This document shows, piece after piece, positions 1 to 8,016 of a stretch of 35,126 bases of DNA (its first letter is position 1; each line of letters starts with the position of its first letter). The position numbers were made by a program, and so were the translations under genes. Below the pieces are notes generated by a model that saw nothing but the letters and a program-made list of their open reading frames with translations, was not told the origin of the DNA and made no database searches. Location of the stretch: NCBI GenBank assembly GCA_022448705.1, contig JAKUUF010000001.1, positions 1 to 35,126 on the forward strand, in the 5' to 3' direction. This DNA comes from SAR324 cluster bacterium (GTDB lineage Bacteria; SAR324; NAC60-12).

Positions 1-166
1 CCTGGGAAATCTGCGAACTTCTCGAGGAGGATCTCTGGTTGAAATTCATTTTCAGGACAACAGACCTTTTATCCTGTATTTCGGGTTCTAAATCACCACA
101 GCCGGAGAAGAGGAAAAAGGGGATCATCCCAAATATAAGCGTAAGAAAATTACGACTGAATAACAT
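1..166 (-). CDS. Putative lipoprotein, partial (N-terminal part only)
   Basis: Reading the minus strand from an ATG at 166 gives an open frame that runs off the left edge of the window (about 55 codons visible). The protein begins with a short basic segment, then a hydrophobic stretch (roughly residues 6-21) ending in Phe-Ser-Gly-Cys at about residue 23. This is a plausible type II signal peptide with a lipobox, so the mature protein would be a lipid-anchored envelope protein starting at that cysteine. The visible mature part is rich in Ser and Arg and matches no family I recognise. No strong ribosome binding site is visible. The function is unknown. The main uncertainty is that only the N-terminus is present. 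Confidence 0.6.
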   Translation of the reverse strand, partial: MLFSRNFLTLIFGMIPFFLFSGCGDLEPEIQDKRSVVLKMNFNQRSSSRSSQISQ

Positions 167-395
167 TGTTATGCTTATGGTGTTTATTTTAATATAAACA
201 ATCTAACCGTAAAAGATAATGAGATTGCTGAAAATTTGGAAAATACCTGCTTAAATAGCTATTCAGTTGAAATATGCAATTTGTAACATGAATCTATCAG
301 TTTTGGAAGAATTGTGGATTTTACCTGGAGTCCTGACTGCGAAGTATTAGTGGGGTTTATTCACAGGGAATGATGGAGTTCCCCTTGAGGTTGTG

Positions 396-1148
396 TCAAT
401 GTGAAACAAAAGGCATGATTTTAACAATGTAAATTGTCAAAAAACCGAAAAGGAATAAAAATGGTGTGTCCCATGTATGAGGGGCGAAAGCTTCTGCAAG
501 AGTCATTACTATGGGAAATATAATAAGCGCACAAATAAATTCAGAAGAGGTAAAGCCTGAATGAAAAAATATAATTACAATGATGCTTGTAAAAAACACA
601 CATGCACTTCCTTCAACTGTTCTTTCATATGTTATTTTTGAAAAAAGGGCATAAGTCTTATATTTTATCCTGCCAAATCTAACTCCTACAGGTTCAGCAA
701 GGCCGTCACCAATTCCATTTACAAGTATAGGTATCAAGATCAGGTCACCGTAACCGAATGTAAAAAAATAAATCATAATTGGTATAAGAATCAGATATCC
801 AACTGTTATTTGTGTAGAGAGCCAGAGAAGAGTATTTGGCCGATCCTCAGGTCTATCAAAAGATAAAAACATTCTTTGTATAATCCTTGACTTATTTCTT
901 ACCGGTTTGATGTATATTATGAGACTGCCGACTGCAAGAAAACTTCCTATAATTATCGATTCTATTGAGGGCTCGACTGGAAGAATATTGTCAAGAAACA
1001 TTGGGACAAAAAATAAAGCGAAGTGGTTAATCTTTCTGGTATAGTTAACCTTTACACCTTTGTAATAAACAAGACTGCCTGATGCATATGCAACTGAAAT
1101 CAATATCCCCGTTTGTATTATTACTCTTAAAAATGCTGGATCAATCAT
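396..1148 (-). CDS. Phytol/dolichol kinase-like integral membrane protein
   Basis: The 250-residue protein is almost entirely hydrophobic, with about seven or eight predicted membrane spans. Two features recall the CTP-dependent polyprenol/phytol kinase (dolichol kinase, SEC59/VTE5) and CDP-alcohol-related family. One is an early Arg-Lys-Ile-Asn-His-Phe motif (about residue 38). The other is a central signature Asn-Gly-Ile-Gly-Asp-Gly-Leu-Ala-Glu followed by Gly-x-Arg-Phe-Gly and, about 20 residues on, Thr-Val-Glu-Gly-Ser. In that family these motifs bind nucleotide and phosphorylate a lipid alcohol in the membrane. The assignment rests on motifs only and the actual substrate cannot be read from sequence. 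It is followed on the same strand by the lipoprotein start at 166, with 229 bases between them in which I see no gene. Confidence 0.55.
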   Translation of the reverse strand: MIDPAFLRVIIQTGILISVAYASGSLVYYKGVKVNYTRKINHFALFFVPMFLDNILPVEPSIESIIIGSFLAVGSLIIYIKPVRNKSRIIQRMFLSFDRPEDRPNTLLWLSTQITVGYLILIPIMIYFFTFGYGDLILIPILVNGIGDGLAEPVGVRFGRIKYKTYALFSKITYERTVEGSACVFFTSIIVIIFFHSGFTSSEFICALIIFPIVMTLAEAFAPHTWDTPFLFLFGFLTIYIVKIMPFVSH

Positions 1149-1261
1149 TTATATGATTCAAATTAAGGAAAGGTAAAAGACTGGGAAGAATTTGTAAGGG
1201 TTAGGTCAGCGAATAACTGGATGCAGCAATTATGCTGTTCTTGTTTCTATATGCCTTATTT

Positions 1262-2200
1262 CTAAAAGGAATATGTCCAGGAAAGACGCGTAATGCCGCC
1301 TGGCATTCCAACCTTTGACGGCAGGGATTCTCCACGGTTGTTATAAGTTGCATCGTAGATGGTTGAATCAATAATGGTGTTGCCAGCAAACGGATTGTCT
1401 ATAATCTCTCTTTTCCCGGGAAAGAGAAATTCCAGCATGAATCCGAAACTATCTCCACCGGAAGCAATTCCCATGCGCCTGAACGGCATGATGCCTGCTG
1501 ACCCGCTTATCTCAGTCTGTGTAACGGGAGCATAGTCCACAATTGCGGGATTTGACCTGATTCCGTACCTTATAGTACTTTCCACCCTTGAAAACCCAAA
1601 TCCCAAAAAAATATCTATATCGTCAGGTGCAGGTACTCCAAATGGATGTAAGGAAGCAGAAAACATATAGAAATGAGAAGCCATCCGTATAAGCGGGGTA
1701 GCATAAGAAGGATCCGCTCCTGAAGTTGCTGCCCTTACTTTTTCATCATCCATCCAGATATTTGTATGGGTAAAGCATAAACCTACTCCGACATTAAGTT
1801 CAGTCGGCAGAATATACTCCACGGAAAAAGGAAGCAGACCATTCAGCAATGGGATGTAGCTGAATAACTTGGTCAGAGAACCATCTTTGCTTTTGTGCCC
1901 ATCATCATTTTTGTTTTGAACATTGGGAATTATTCCTTTTGTTCCAGGATCAAAAACCGTTAATCCAAAAAAACCCTGCCCTCCTTTGAAACGACTGGTA
2001 CCCGTCATTTGGTAAAACGGGTGGTCCTCATCACTGCTGAAGGTCTGATGCAGAATTTCCCAAAATCCTACACGCCAGACAGCACCCGCAGTCTCAACAG
2101 GTGCAGGAGGCTCTTCTTCCTGCGAATATGAACCTGTTGTGAACAGAACCAGGATTGATGCTACAATAAAAAGGATTCGAACAAAACGAATGAAAAACAT
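1262..2200 (-). CDS. Predicted outer-membrane beta-barrel protein
   Basis: The 312-residue protein has a clear Sec signal peptide: basic start, hydrophobic core at about residues 8-22, and a small-residue cleavage region before Gln-Glu-Glu. The mature part is rich in Gly, aromatic residues and alternating polar/hydrophobic stretches. It ends in Trp-Thr-Tyr-Ser-Phe, and a C-terminal phenylalanine is typical of BamA-inserted outer-membrane barrels. I recognise no specific family. It could be a porin-like or structural barrel. It is transcribed in the same direction as the HAD gene upstream (80-base gap) and the membrane kinase-like gene downstream (about 110 bases), but nothing ties their functions together. 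Confidence 0.6.
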   Translation of the reverse strand: MFFIRFVRILFIVASILVLFTTGSYSQEEEPPAPVETAGAVWRVGFWEILHQTFSSDEDHPFYQMTGTSRFKGGQGFFGLTVFDPGTKGIIPNVQNKNDDGHKSKDGSLTKLFSYIPLLNGLLPFSVEYILPTELNVGVGLCFTHTNIWMDDEKVRAATSGADPSYATPLIRMASHFYMFSASLHPFGVPAPDDIDIFLGFGFSRVESTIRYGIRSNPAIVDYAPVTQTEISGSAGIMPFRRMGIASGGDSFGFMLEFLFPGKREIIDNPFAGNTIIDSTIYDATYNNRGESLPSKVGMPGGITRLSWTYSF

Positions 2201-2279
2201 AGACGCATCTTAGTTAAAACAAATCAGGAATTGAATGCAAATCAATCCCCAAACAACCAGATGGTCGTGATGAGTTTAG

Positions 2280-2882
2280 TCAGTGAGAGGCAGGGGTACC
2301 GGAGTGCTCCAGAACTTCACTCCAATCAATTGCCCGGCGGATTTCCGGGTGCTTGAAGTCGGCATTAAACGGACGGGACATCAGCCATATTTCCGCGTCA
2401 GGGAATGATTCCAGCACATTGAGGCAATTATCAGGGTGATCATCCACAAAAATAACTGACTCATCAGCCTGTAGCAATTCCTGAATAACTTCAGCCTTTG
2501 TTTTTGATGTTTTGCCTTCATAATTAATGAATCCCCCACAATGCGCGGACTTAAATTTAAATCCTGCATTTCGTAAATTCTTTACTCTTCGTTCAAGACA
2601 ATCCGGTGGTATGTTTGTGATGAAATGCACAGGATATGCCCCAAATTTAGCGTTAAAATGCTCAGGGTCGACTATTGGTTTCAACCTTTCAAATTCATTA
2701 CTTTTGATAAAATAGTCCCAACCTTCCACCACTTGTTCTTTTGTCAGCATATCGGAAAACCAGAAACTTTCTGGAACATAATCATCATCTATATCTAATT
2801 TAAAATATTCTTTCATTGTCCTGGTAAAGCCGCGGTCAAAGTCCAGCATTACTCCATCCACATCAAAAAAACAACAATACAT
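2280..2882 (-). CDS. HAD-superfamily hydrolase
   Basis: The 200-residue protein begins with a textbook HAD motif I, Phe-Phe-Asp-Val-Asp-Gly-Val (residues 5-11). The first Asp is the expected nucleophile and the second the acid/base. A motif II Thr-Asn occurs in the middle (Phe-Ile-Thr-Asn-Ile-Pro). Lysines follow in Gly-Lys-Thr-Ser-Lys, and motif IV is Val-Asp-Asp-His-Pro-Asp-Asn near residue 147. The helical cap between motifs I and II suggests a small C1-type cap. Such enzymes hydrolyse small phosphate esters, often nucleotides or sugar phosphates. The substrate here is unknown. The protein has no signal peptide, so it should be cytoplasmic. Confidence 0.8.
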   Translation of the reverse strand: MYCCFFDVDGVMLDFDRGFTRTMKEYFKLDIDDDYVPESFWFSDMLTKEQVVEGWDYFIKSNEFERLKPIVDPEHFNAKFGAYPVHFITNIPPDCLERRVKNLRNAGFKFKSAHCGGFINYEGKTSKTKAEVIQELLQADESVIFVDDHPDNCLNVLESFPDAEIWLMSRPFNADFKHPEIRRAIDWSEVLEHSGTPASH

Positions 2883-3290
2883 GGAATTTTAAATGTCTAA
2901 AAAATCAAATTTAATAAGAATTGGAAATGTTGCAGTCAACTGATTTTTGCTGAGAATTGGAATCCAGTTTTTTACAGACAAACAACATTGTTTGGGAGGA
3001 AGAGTTTTGCGGCAATTTAATCTAAATAATAATTAAGCATCAAATTCTTGAATTTTGATGTACATTCACACTAACTGAACCAAGAGTTATTGTAAAGAAA
3101 ATACTTGTACTGGCAAAGACCCGCCCTGAATCAGAATTAATGCAGATATTTATGCATTATGATTGAAGTTAAATAAAACTAAATCCAGACGCTTAATATT
3201 TGTCTTTATGAGATTTCAATATTTGGTAGAATTATGTACTCGAATGAAAATCGGTTTTAATCAAATTTTTTGCTGACTGAAAAATAATTT
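2883..3290. other. 408-base AT-rich intergenic region
   Basis: This is the divergent spacer between the HAD gene (minus) and the site-2-protease gene (plus), so it should carry promoters for both. I see no open frame of note and no RNA gene. The one clear structure is a near-perfect inverted repeat at 3038-3060 (arms of 10 and 11 bases, two-base loop, one bulge). It lacks a T tract and could be an operator or chance in AT-rich DNA. Confidence 0.4.
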
Positions 3291-3923
3291 ATGCTGCTGA
3301 GTCTTCCTCCACAAGTGCTGATAATTCTGGCGTTTTGCCTGATATTTGCCCTCACTTTTCATGAATTCGGCCATGCTTATACAGCGCATCTATGTGGAGA
3401 CGATACCGCAAAAGCAGCAGGCAGAATGTCACTCAATCCACTGGTGCATTTAGACCTCTTCGGCAGCCTGATGGTTCTAATAGTAGGTTTTGGATATGCC
3501 CGTCCGGTGCCGGTTAATCCAAATAATTACCGAGTCCGCAATGCTGATTTTTATATTGCCTCAGCTGGTCCACTGATGAATTTACTGCTGGGAATAATTG
3601 GTGCATTTTTATATGGGATTCTGGCACAGAACAGCATAACAATATTGGCCGGAGTTCCCCTACTCTTTTTGCTCAAACTGTTTATCATCATCAATTTCAA
3701 TCTTTTTCTCTTCAATCTGATTCCTCTCGGACCACTTGATGGGAATTCGGTATTCCCCCATTTTTTGCCTCCAAATTTGAGAATACGTTATCAGCACTGG
3801 AATTTCCGTTATGGATCCTATGCCCTGATAGGCCTGGTATTGCTCAGCATACTGCTGCCAAACTTCAGCGCCTTCAGCTGGATTACTTCAATCAGTATGA
3901 GCATGACTAACGGACTTCTTTAA
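3291..3923 (+). CDS. Site-2 protease family (M50) membrane metalloprotease
   Basis: The 210-residue protein has about five or six membrane spans. In the first region it contains His-Glu-Phe-Gly-His (near residue 25), the HExxH zinc-binding motif of intramembrane metalloproteases. A later Pro-Leu-Gly-Pro-Leu-Asp-Gly-Asn supplies the third zinc ligand (Asp), as in the conserved NPxPxLDG region. The arrangement and the short length match the compact, rhomboid-sized S2P proteins that lack PDZ domains. Members cleave membrane-embedded substrates such as anti-sigma factors. The substrate here is not evident. The start at 3291 is the first ATG after in-frame stops, and no strong Shine-Dalgarno sequence is present. 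Confidence 0.85.
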   Translation: MLLSLPPQVLIILAFCLIFALTFHEFGHAYTAHLCGDDTAKAAGRMSLNPLVHLDLFGSLMVLIVGFGYARPVPVNPNNYRVRNADFYIASAGPLMNLLLGIIGAFLYGILAQNSITILAGVPLLFLLKLFIIINFNLFLFNLIPLGPLDGNSVFPHFLPPNLRIRYQHWNFRYGSYALIGLVLLSILLPNFSAFSWITSISMSMTNGLL

Positions 3924-3983
3924 AAAACATACTGGCTGCTCTCAATTATAAAAAATTCCACATATTGCCCTTAACAAAAGATC

Positions 3984-5336
3984 ATGACACTGGATGAACT
4001 AAAATCAATTTTTCAAAGTTATTGCTGCAAAGAGGCAGGCTCTCCAGAAAAAAAACTTTTCGGAATGGAATACGAAAATTTTGTGATGATTCCAAAAGGC
4101 CATGATAAGGAAAAAACATTTGATCCATTGCCAGTTGAAGGTGATTCCGGGGTTTTCAGGATTTTAGAAAATTTGGCTGATCTTACCAAAGAAAGCGATG
4201 ACCCGCTGGAGAAAGTGTATGAAAAAGAAATGCTCCTGGCACTTAAAAGCCCTGCAGGAACAAAAGTTACAATTGAACCCGGTGGACAGTTTGAACTCTC
4301 TGACGCTCCAAGAAATTCCCTTTCTGAGTCAAATGAATCATTGCAGAATTACCTGAAGCTGCTGAAAAACGCTGTAGCCGAATTCGAAGGGAAACTGTTA
4401 TTTCAAGGGGTTCAGCCTCTGCATGGACTTGAGAAATTGCCATTTTTCAAAAAAGGGCGATACCAGATAATGTTTCCTCACATGCTGAAAACCGGCTCCC
4501 TTGGACAGTGGATGATGAAAGCATCATCAGGAGTCCAGGTCAGTATTGATTATGCCTCGATAGAAGACATGCAGAGAAAATTTGTTTTTTTAAATCGCCT
4601 TTCCCCATTTTTAACAGCACTATTCGCTAACAGCCCATTGGTCGAAGGGGAGCCATGCGGATATCTTTCCTATCGTTCACACATTTGGAATAACACTGAT
4701 GCTTCACGGACAGGGCTTCAAACAGCATTTTTAAGCGACAAATTCCGGATTGAAGATTACATAAACTGGGCATTAGAAGCATCACCATATCACCTGATGC
4801 GTGATGGCGAAATTGTGGTTACCACCGACTGGAATTTCCAGCAACTGCTGAATGGGGAACATCCTGAGCTGACTATAACCATGGAAGACTGGGAGGATCA
4901 TTTGGGTATGCTGTTTCCGGACATCAGGATCAAAAACATTCTAGAAATAAGGGTTGTGGACAGTGTGTCCCCGAAATATGCGCTGGCAGTTCCAGCCCTG
5001 ATAGGTGCATTGCTTTATCATGAAAATGCTTTTTCATCAGTTCAATCCATGCTGATGGATTTGCCTCACGAAGAATTCAGCTCGTACAAAATGGCAGTGG
5101 CAAAGGATGCTTTGCAGGCAGATGTAAATCGAACTAATTTTGCCAGAACCGGAATGAAACTGATGGAAACAGCACTTGGAGAACTTGGTTCAGATGAAGA
5201 AAAATGGCTGCTTCCTTATTTCGACAATTACACTAAAGAAGGGAAAACGCCTGCAGACGAGACACTTGAAAAGTTCCGGAATTGCGGAGAAGATCCGGAC
5301 AAATGGCTTGATGAGGTTTTAAGTATACCTGATTAG
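3984..5336 (+). CDS. gshA: Glutamate--cysteine ligase, GCS2/plant-type
   Basis: The 450-residue protein matches the plant/alphaproteobacterial type of gamma-glutamylcysteine synthetase. It has Phe-Gly-Met-Glu-Tyr-Glu near the N-terminus, Glu-Pro-Gly-Gly-Gln-Phe-Glu-Leu-Ser near residue 93 (substrate and metal binding), and a block with Gly-Val-Gln-Val-Ser. Further on, an Arg-Ser-x-Ile-Trp block precedes Asp-x-x-Arg-Thr-Gly. The enzyme joins glutamate to cysteine using ATP, the first step of glutathione synthesis, in the cytoplasm. No gshB is present in the window. The last four bases overlap the convergent fliM gene. The length is normal for the family. The symbol is given by function; the paralogous ergothioneine enzyme EgtA is a less likely alternative. 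Confidence 0.82.
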   Translation: MTLDELKSIFQSYCCKEAGSPEKKLFGMEYENFVMIPKGHDKEKTFDPLPVEGDSGVFRILENLADLTKESDDPLEKVYEKEMLLALKSPAGTKVTIEPGGQFELSDAPRNSLSESNESLQNYLKLLKNAVAEFEGKLLFQGVQPLHGLEKLPFFKKGRYQIMFPHMLKTGSLGQWMMKASSGVQVSIDYASIEDMQRKFVFLNRLSPFLTALFANSPLVEGEPCGYLSYRSHIWNNTDASRTGLQTAFLSDKFRIEDYINWALEASPYHLMRDGEIVVTTDWNFQQLLNGEHPELTITMEDWEDHLGMLFPDIRIKNILEIRVVDSVSPKYALAVPALIGALLYHENAFSSVQSMLMDLPHEEFSSYKMAVAKDALQADVNRTNFARTGMKLMETALGELGSDEEKWLLPYFDNYTKEGKTPADETLEKFRNCGEDPDKWLDEVLSIPD

Positions 5337-6388
5337 TTTTCTGCCCAGGCTGCTTGTTTAAATTCACGATTTTGCTGAATGGAAGATGGTTTTTTATCGT
5401 CGATACCCCTGATCACACGTACAGAATAATTTCCATCGGACTCTCCTGTCGCGCCCTTCAGCACTGGTGTTCCATTAATCCTGATTGTTACATTTCCATC
5501 TCTATTCTCCAAAGGCAACACCTGACCTTCTTCAAGTTTGCCATGTGTTCCACTCAAATCCGTACTGCCCAGTTCCGCAACCACGGAATATTCCATGTTA
5601 TCCAACAAATCATTAAAATGCTTTTTTACATGAGGAAAGTAATATTCCATTGATTCAGGCTCAATTAATTTCTTTTTTTCAATCGGAGTGAGCAGCGAGT
5701 CAATTCCAGTCAGCGGCAGGCAAAGCGTAAAATTTGAGTTAAATTCTCCAGAACTTAGCTTTATGCAGAAGACAAGACAATATTCGTAAGGCAGCATAAC
5801 TTTCGCCCGATAGGGATAGATAGTTACTCGATTCAGATTCAGCTCAACCTGGGCAATATTAAGCCAGCTTCTTTCAAAGTCAGTAATCATCGGGCGCACC
5901 AACGCCAGCAGGCTTTTCTGGTGTTCTCTCATCAATTGCACAAGGGAATGTCTATTCAATACCTTCCCATCGGCCATTTTGCTGCCTACACTGGTGATTT
6001 CCTTTTTTATTGTGTCGTACAAACCACCTACGAATCCTCCCTCAGTGTGCTCTTCCTCAGGATCGGCAGCAATTTCTTCAGAGTAGCTTTTTAAAACATA
6101 TACATTAAAAAAAGCGTTGTCTACAAGGAAAAGGCCTCTGCTCTGGTTATGTGTTTCAAAAATGTATATCGGCTGTTTTGAAATGGAGCTGAAAAATTCC
6201 TCAAAGCGATGCTGTTCAACGTTTTGCACTGATACATCAAACATCACCCCAATTCTTTCATACAAAGTCTCCTGAATAAGAGAAGACCATCTACGAACAA
6301 CAACATCCATTAAATGAAATCGTCCGGTTGAATACTTAGTTTCAGCCAGCTCAAAAGGTTTATATGCTATCTCGGTTTTATGTAGCAT
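5333..6388 (-). CDS. fliM: Flagellar motor switch protein FliM, lacking the CheY-binding N-terminus
   Basis: This 351-residue protein has the FliM layout. A middle domain (about 20-230) begins with a segment resembling the family's start of homology and contains a Gly-Gly-Phe-Val-Gly-Gly loop near 117-122. A C-terminal SpoA (surface presentation of antigens) domain spans about 267-328 (ending Tyr-Ser-Val-Arg-Val-Ile). FliM forms the C-ring with FliG and FliN and sets rotation direction. The canonical first ~40 residues with the EIDALL CheY-binding peptide are missing. This is not a mis-called start, because an in-frame TAG lies 9 bases upstream of the ATG. It follows fliN by only 6 bases, in the reverse of the usual fliM-fliN order. 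No other flagellar genes are in the window. A non-flagellar SpoA protein is the alternative. Confidence 0.72.
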   Translation of the reverse strand: MLHKTEIAYKPFELAETKYSTGRFHLMDVVVRRWSSLIQETLYERIGVMFDVSVQNVEQHRFEEFFSSISKQPIYIFETHNQSRGLFLVDNAFFNVYVLKSYSEEIAADPEEEHTEGGFVGGLYDTIKKEITSVGSKMADGKVLNRHSLVQLMREHQKSLLALVRPMITDFERSWLNIAQVELNLNRVTIYPYRAKVMLPYEYCLVFCIKLSSGEFNSNFTLCLPLTGIDSLLTPIEKKKLIEPESMEYYFPHVKKHFNDLLDNMEYSVVAELGSTDLSGTHGKLEEGQVLPLENRDGNVTIRINGTPVLKGATGESDGNYSVRVIRGIDDKKPSSIQQNREFKQAAWAEN

Positions 6389-6394
6389 TATTGG

Positions 6395-7624
6395 CTAATC
6401 CTGTACAATTCCTACAATACGAATTCCAAGTTTGTCATTATTAATCTGAACAATTTCTCCACGGGCAATGGTTTTGCCGTCAATCACCAGGTCAACAGGC
6501 TCTCCAGCGGCTTTATCTAGTTCGATAATGCTTCCATAAGTTATCTGTGTAATTTCCTCACCAGTAAGTGTGGTCCGCGCTATTTCCACCACTGCTTCAT
6601 GATGTAAACTTAACAACATTTTTGAACCTAAAGAATCAACAGTTTCTTCCGAGGAATCTGGTTCTTGAGGCATCACACTCCCCACATTTTCAATTTCAGG
6701 TTCATCTTGAACTCCAGATTCAGCAGCAGATGTTTGCTCACTCATCTCTTCCGGCTCATCCGACGTTTCTTCACTTAACTGTGCTGTTACTTCATCCTCA
6801 GATTCTGTTAAATCTTCTAAATCATCAATTTCTGAATCTTCAGCTTCAGGGGCGTCACTTTCCGCTTCTTCAAGTTCAATTTCAGATGTTTCTTCTTCTA
6901 CTGTGTCATCCAGTTCTTCCATACCAAGATCCAGATCTTCCGATTCTGCTGACTCACTTTCATCACTTTCTTCCGCCACTTCAGGATCATGCAGCATATC
7001 CATAACATCTGACGAATCTGTTTCTTCTTCAGTTTGCTCACCACTCTCCGATGCATCTGATTCTGATTCTTCTGATATTTCAGTATCTGCTTCTGCTTCC
7101 GGGGAGCTTTCAGACTCTTCGGATACTTCTATATTCTCTGAATCATCACTTTCCGCAACAATTTCTTCCTCATTATCTTTATCGGATTCAGCTGCTGCAG
7201 AATCCTCCTGACTCTCTTCAGAACCATCTTCCCCTGCAGAAGCATCCTCAGTGGAATTTTCGGTGCTCTCTTCCTCACCCAATTCATCAAGTGCACTCTC
7301 TACTGAGTCACCAACTTGACCTTCAGTTTCTTCAAAAACCATATCTTCCTCTCCATCTGCAGATGCATCAGCCTTTTCCTCCTCCTGATCATCCAATTTG
7401 ATTTCATCAACAAGATCTCCTATTTCATCCATTCCAAGCTTTAAATCATCTTCCTCCGAATCTGATAAGTCATCATCAGGTTTTGAATCAGCAGCAACTG
7501 CCGAAGCTTCCCCTGTGCCATGATCATCAGCAAATAAAGATATATCTTCTGATTCTCTCAAAATGTCTGCAGGGCTGTCTTCTTCTGAGAGCTTTATATC
7601 AATTCCTTCAGACTCGTCTGCCAT
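6395..7624 (-). CDS. fliN: FliN-type SpoA-domain protein with a very long acidic N-terminal region
   Basis: The 409-residue protein ends in a complete FliN/SpoA domain (about 335-406). It shows the expected order: Val-Glu-Ile-Ala-Arg-Thr, then Gly-Ser-Ile-Ile-Glu-Leu-Asp, then Gly-Glu-Pro-Val-Asp-Leu, then Ala-Arg-Gly-Glu-Ile-Val. Ordinary FliN is 100-140 residues. Here about 330 residues of Glu/Asp/Ser low-complexity sequence precede the domain, probably disordered. Within it, Asp-Leu-Lys-Leu-Gly-Met-Asp-Glu-Ile (60-68) and Asp-Leu-Asp-Leu-Gly-Met-Glu-Glu-Leu (230-238) are repeated motifs of about 15 residues. FliN packs with FliM in the flagellar C-ring and may guide export. It is the first gene of a fliN-fliM pair. 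The acidic part produces long spurious ORFs on the opposite strand. Confidence 0.75.
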   Translation of the reverse strand: MADESEGIDIKLSEEDSPADILRESEDISLFADDHGTGEASAVAADSKPDDDLSDSEEDDLKLGMDEIGDLVDEIKLDDQEEEKADASADGEEDMVFEETEGQVGDSVESALDELGEEESTENSTEDASAGEDGSEESQEDSAAAESDKDNEEEIVAESDDSENIEVSEESESSPEAEADTEISEESESDASESGEQTEEETDSSDVMDMLHDPEVAEESDESESAESEDLDLGMEELDDTVEEETSEIELEEAESDAPEAEDSEIDDLEDLTESEDEVTAQLSEETSDEPEEMSEQTSAAESGVQDEPEIENVGSVMPQEPDSSEETVDSLGSKMLLSLHHEAVVEIARTTLTGEEITQITYGSIIELDKAAGEPVDLVIDGKTIARGEIVQINNDKLGIRIVGIVQD

Positions 7625-8016
7625 GGTTATTCGATCTCGAGACTATGTTTAAATGCAATTATTTGAATAAATTTTAAAGGATGTACTTATAGATTAAAAA
7701 CATGATATGTGATAAACGTGAAATTCAGGAAAAACCTTCACAAAAAATGACATATCCGGCCTGATTTTAGCAAGTCTTTTCTGAAAAATTTATGATTTTT
7801 TTAGTTATTTCAGTTTGAAACAAAAAAACTCAATTTTTATTTACAAATAAATTACAACATTTTTCAAAATGATCAAATCATTGTTTAACAGGAATTTTTT
7901 GCCGAAAACTGGAATTTACAATCACATCTCCTTAAGTTATGATTAAGATTAATCTGAAAGTACCAGAAATAGCTGATTATTAATGCTGAATTAATTATTG
8001 GATAATCACAGATTAT
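7625..8016. other. 392-base divergent intergenic region (fliN / TPR gene)
   Basis: This very AT-rich spacer lies between fliN (minus) and the TPR gene (plus), so promoters for both should be here. I see no gene. A perfect short inverted repeat, GATTAA-GA-TTAATC, lies at 7941-7954. A sequence resembling a sigma-54 promoter lies at 7756-7772. Long A and T runs around 7795-7870 may be intrinsically curved. Confidence 0.4.
7756..7772 (+). promoter_or_regulatory. Possible sigma-54 (-24/-12) promoter upstream of the TPR gene
   Basis: The site has GG at 7758-7759 and GC at 7770-7771, separated by 10 bases, which is the spacing required by RpoN. It matches the 17-base consensus at 10 of 14 defined positions by my count. 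The -24 and -12 dinucleotides are intact but the surrounding AC and the second T of TTGC are not. It points toward the gene starting at 8017, 245 bases away, which is a long leader. rpoN itself is in this window. This is suggestive only. Confidence 0.25.

Noticed and set aside
1224..1237. Short hairpin CAGCA-ATTA-TGCTG downstream of the barrel gene
   Set aside because: It has a five-base stem with no T run on the transcribed (minus) strand, so it is not a credible terminator.
6568..7677. Several long plus-strand frames opposite fliN
   Set aside because: They are rich in Ser, Leu, His and Pro, which is the expected complement of Glu/Asp/Ser codons. They are shadows of the acidic FliN region.
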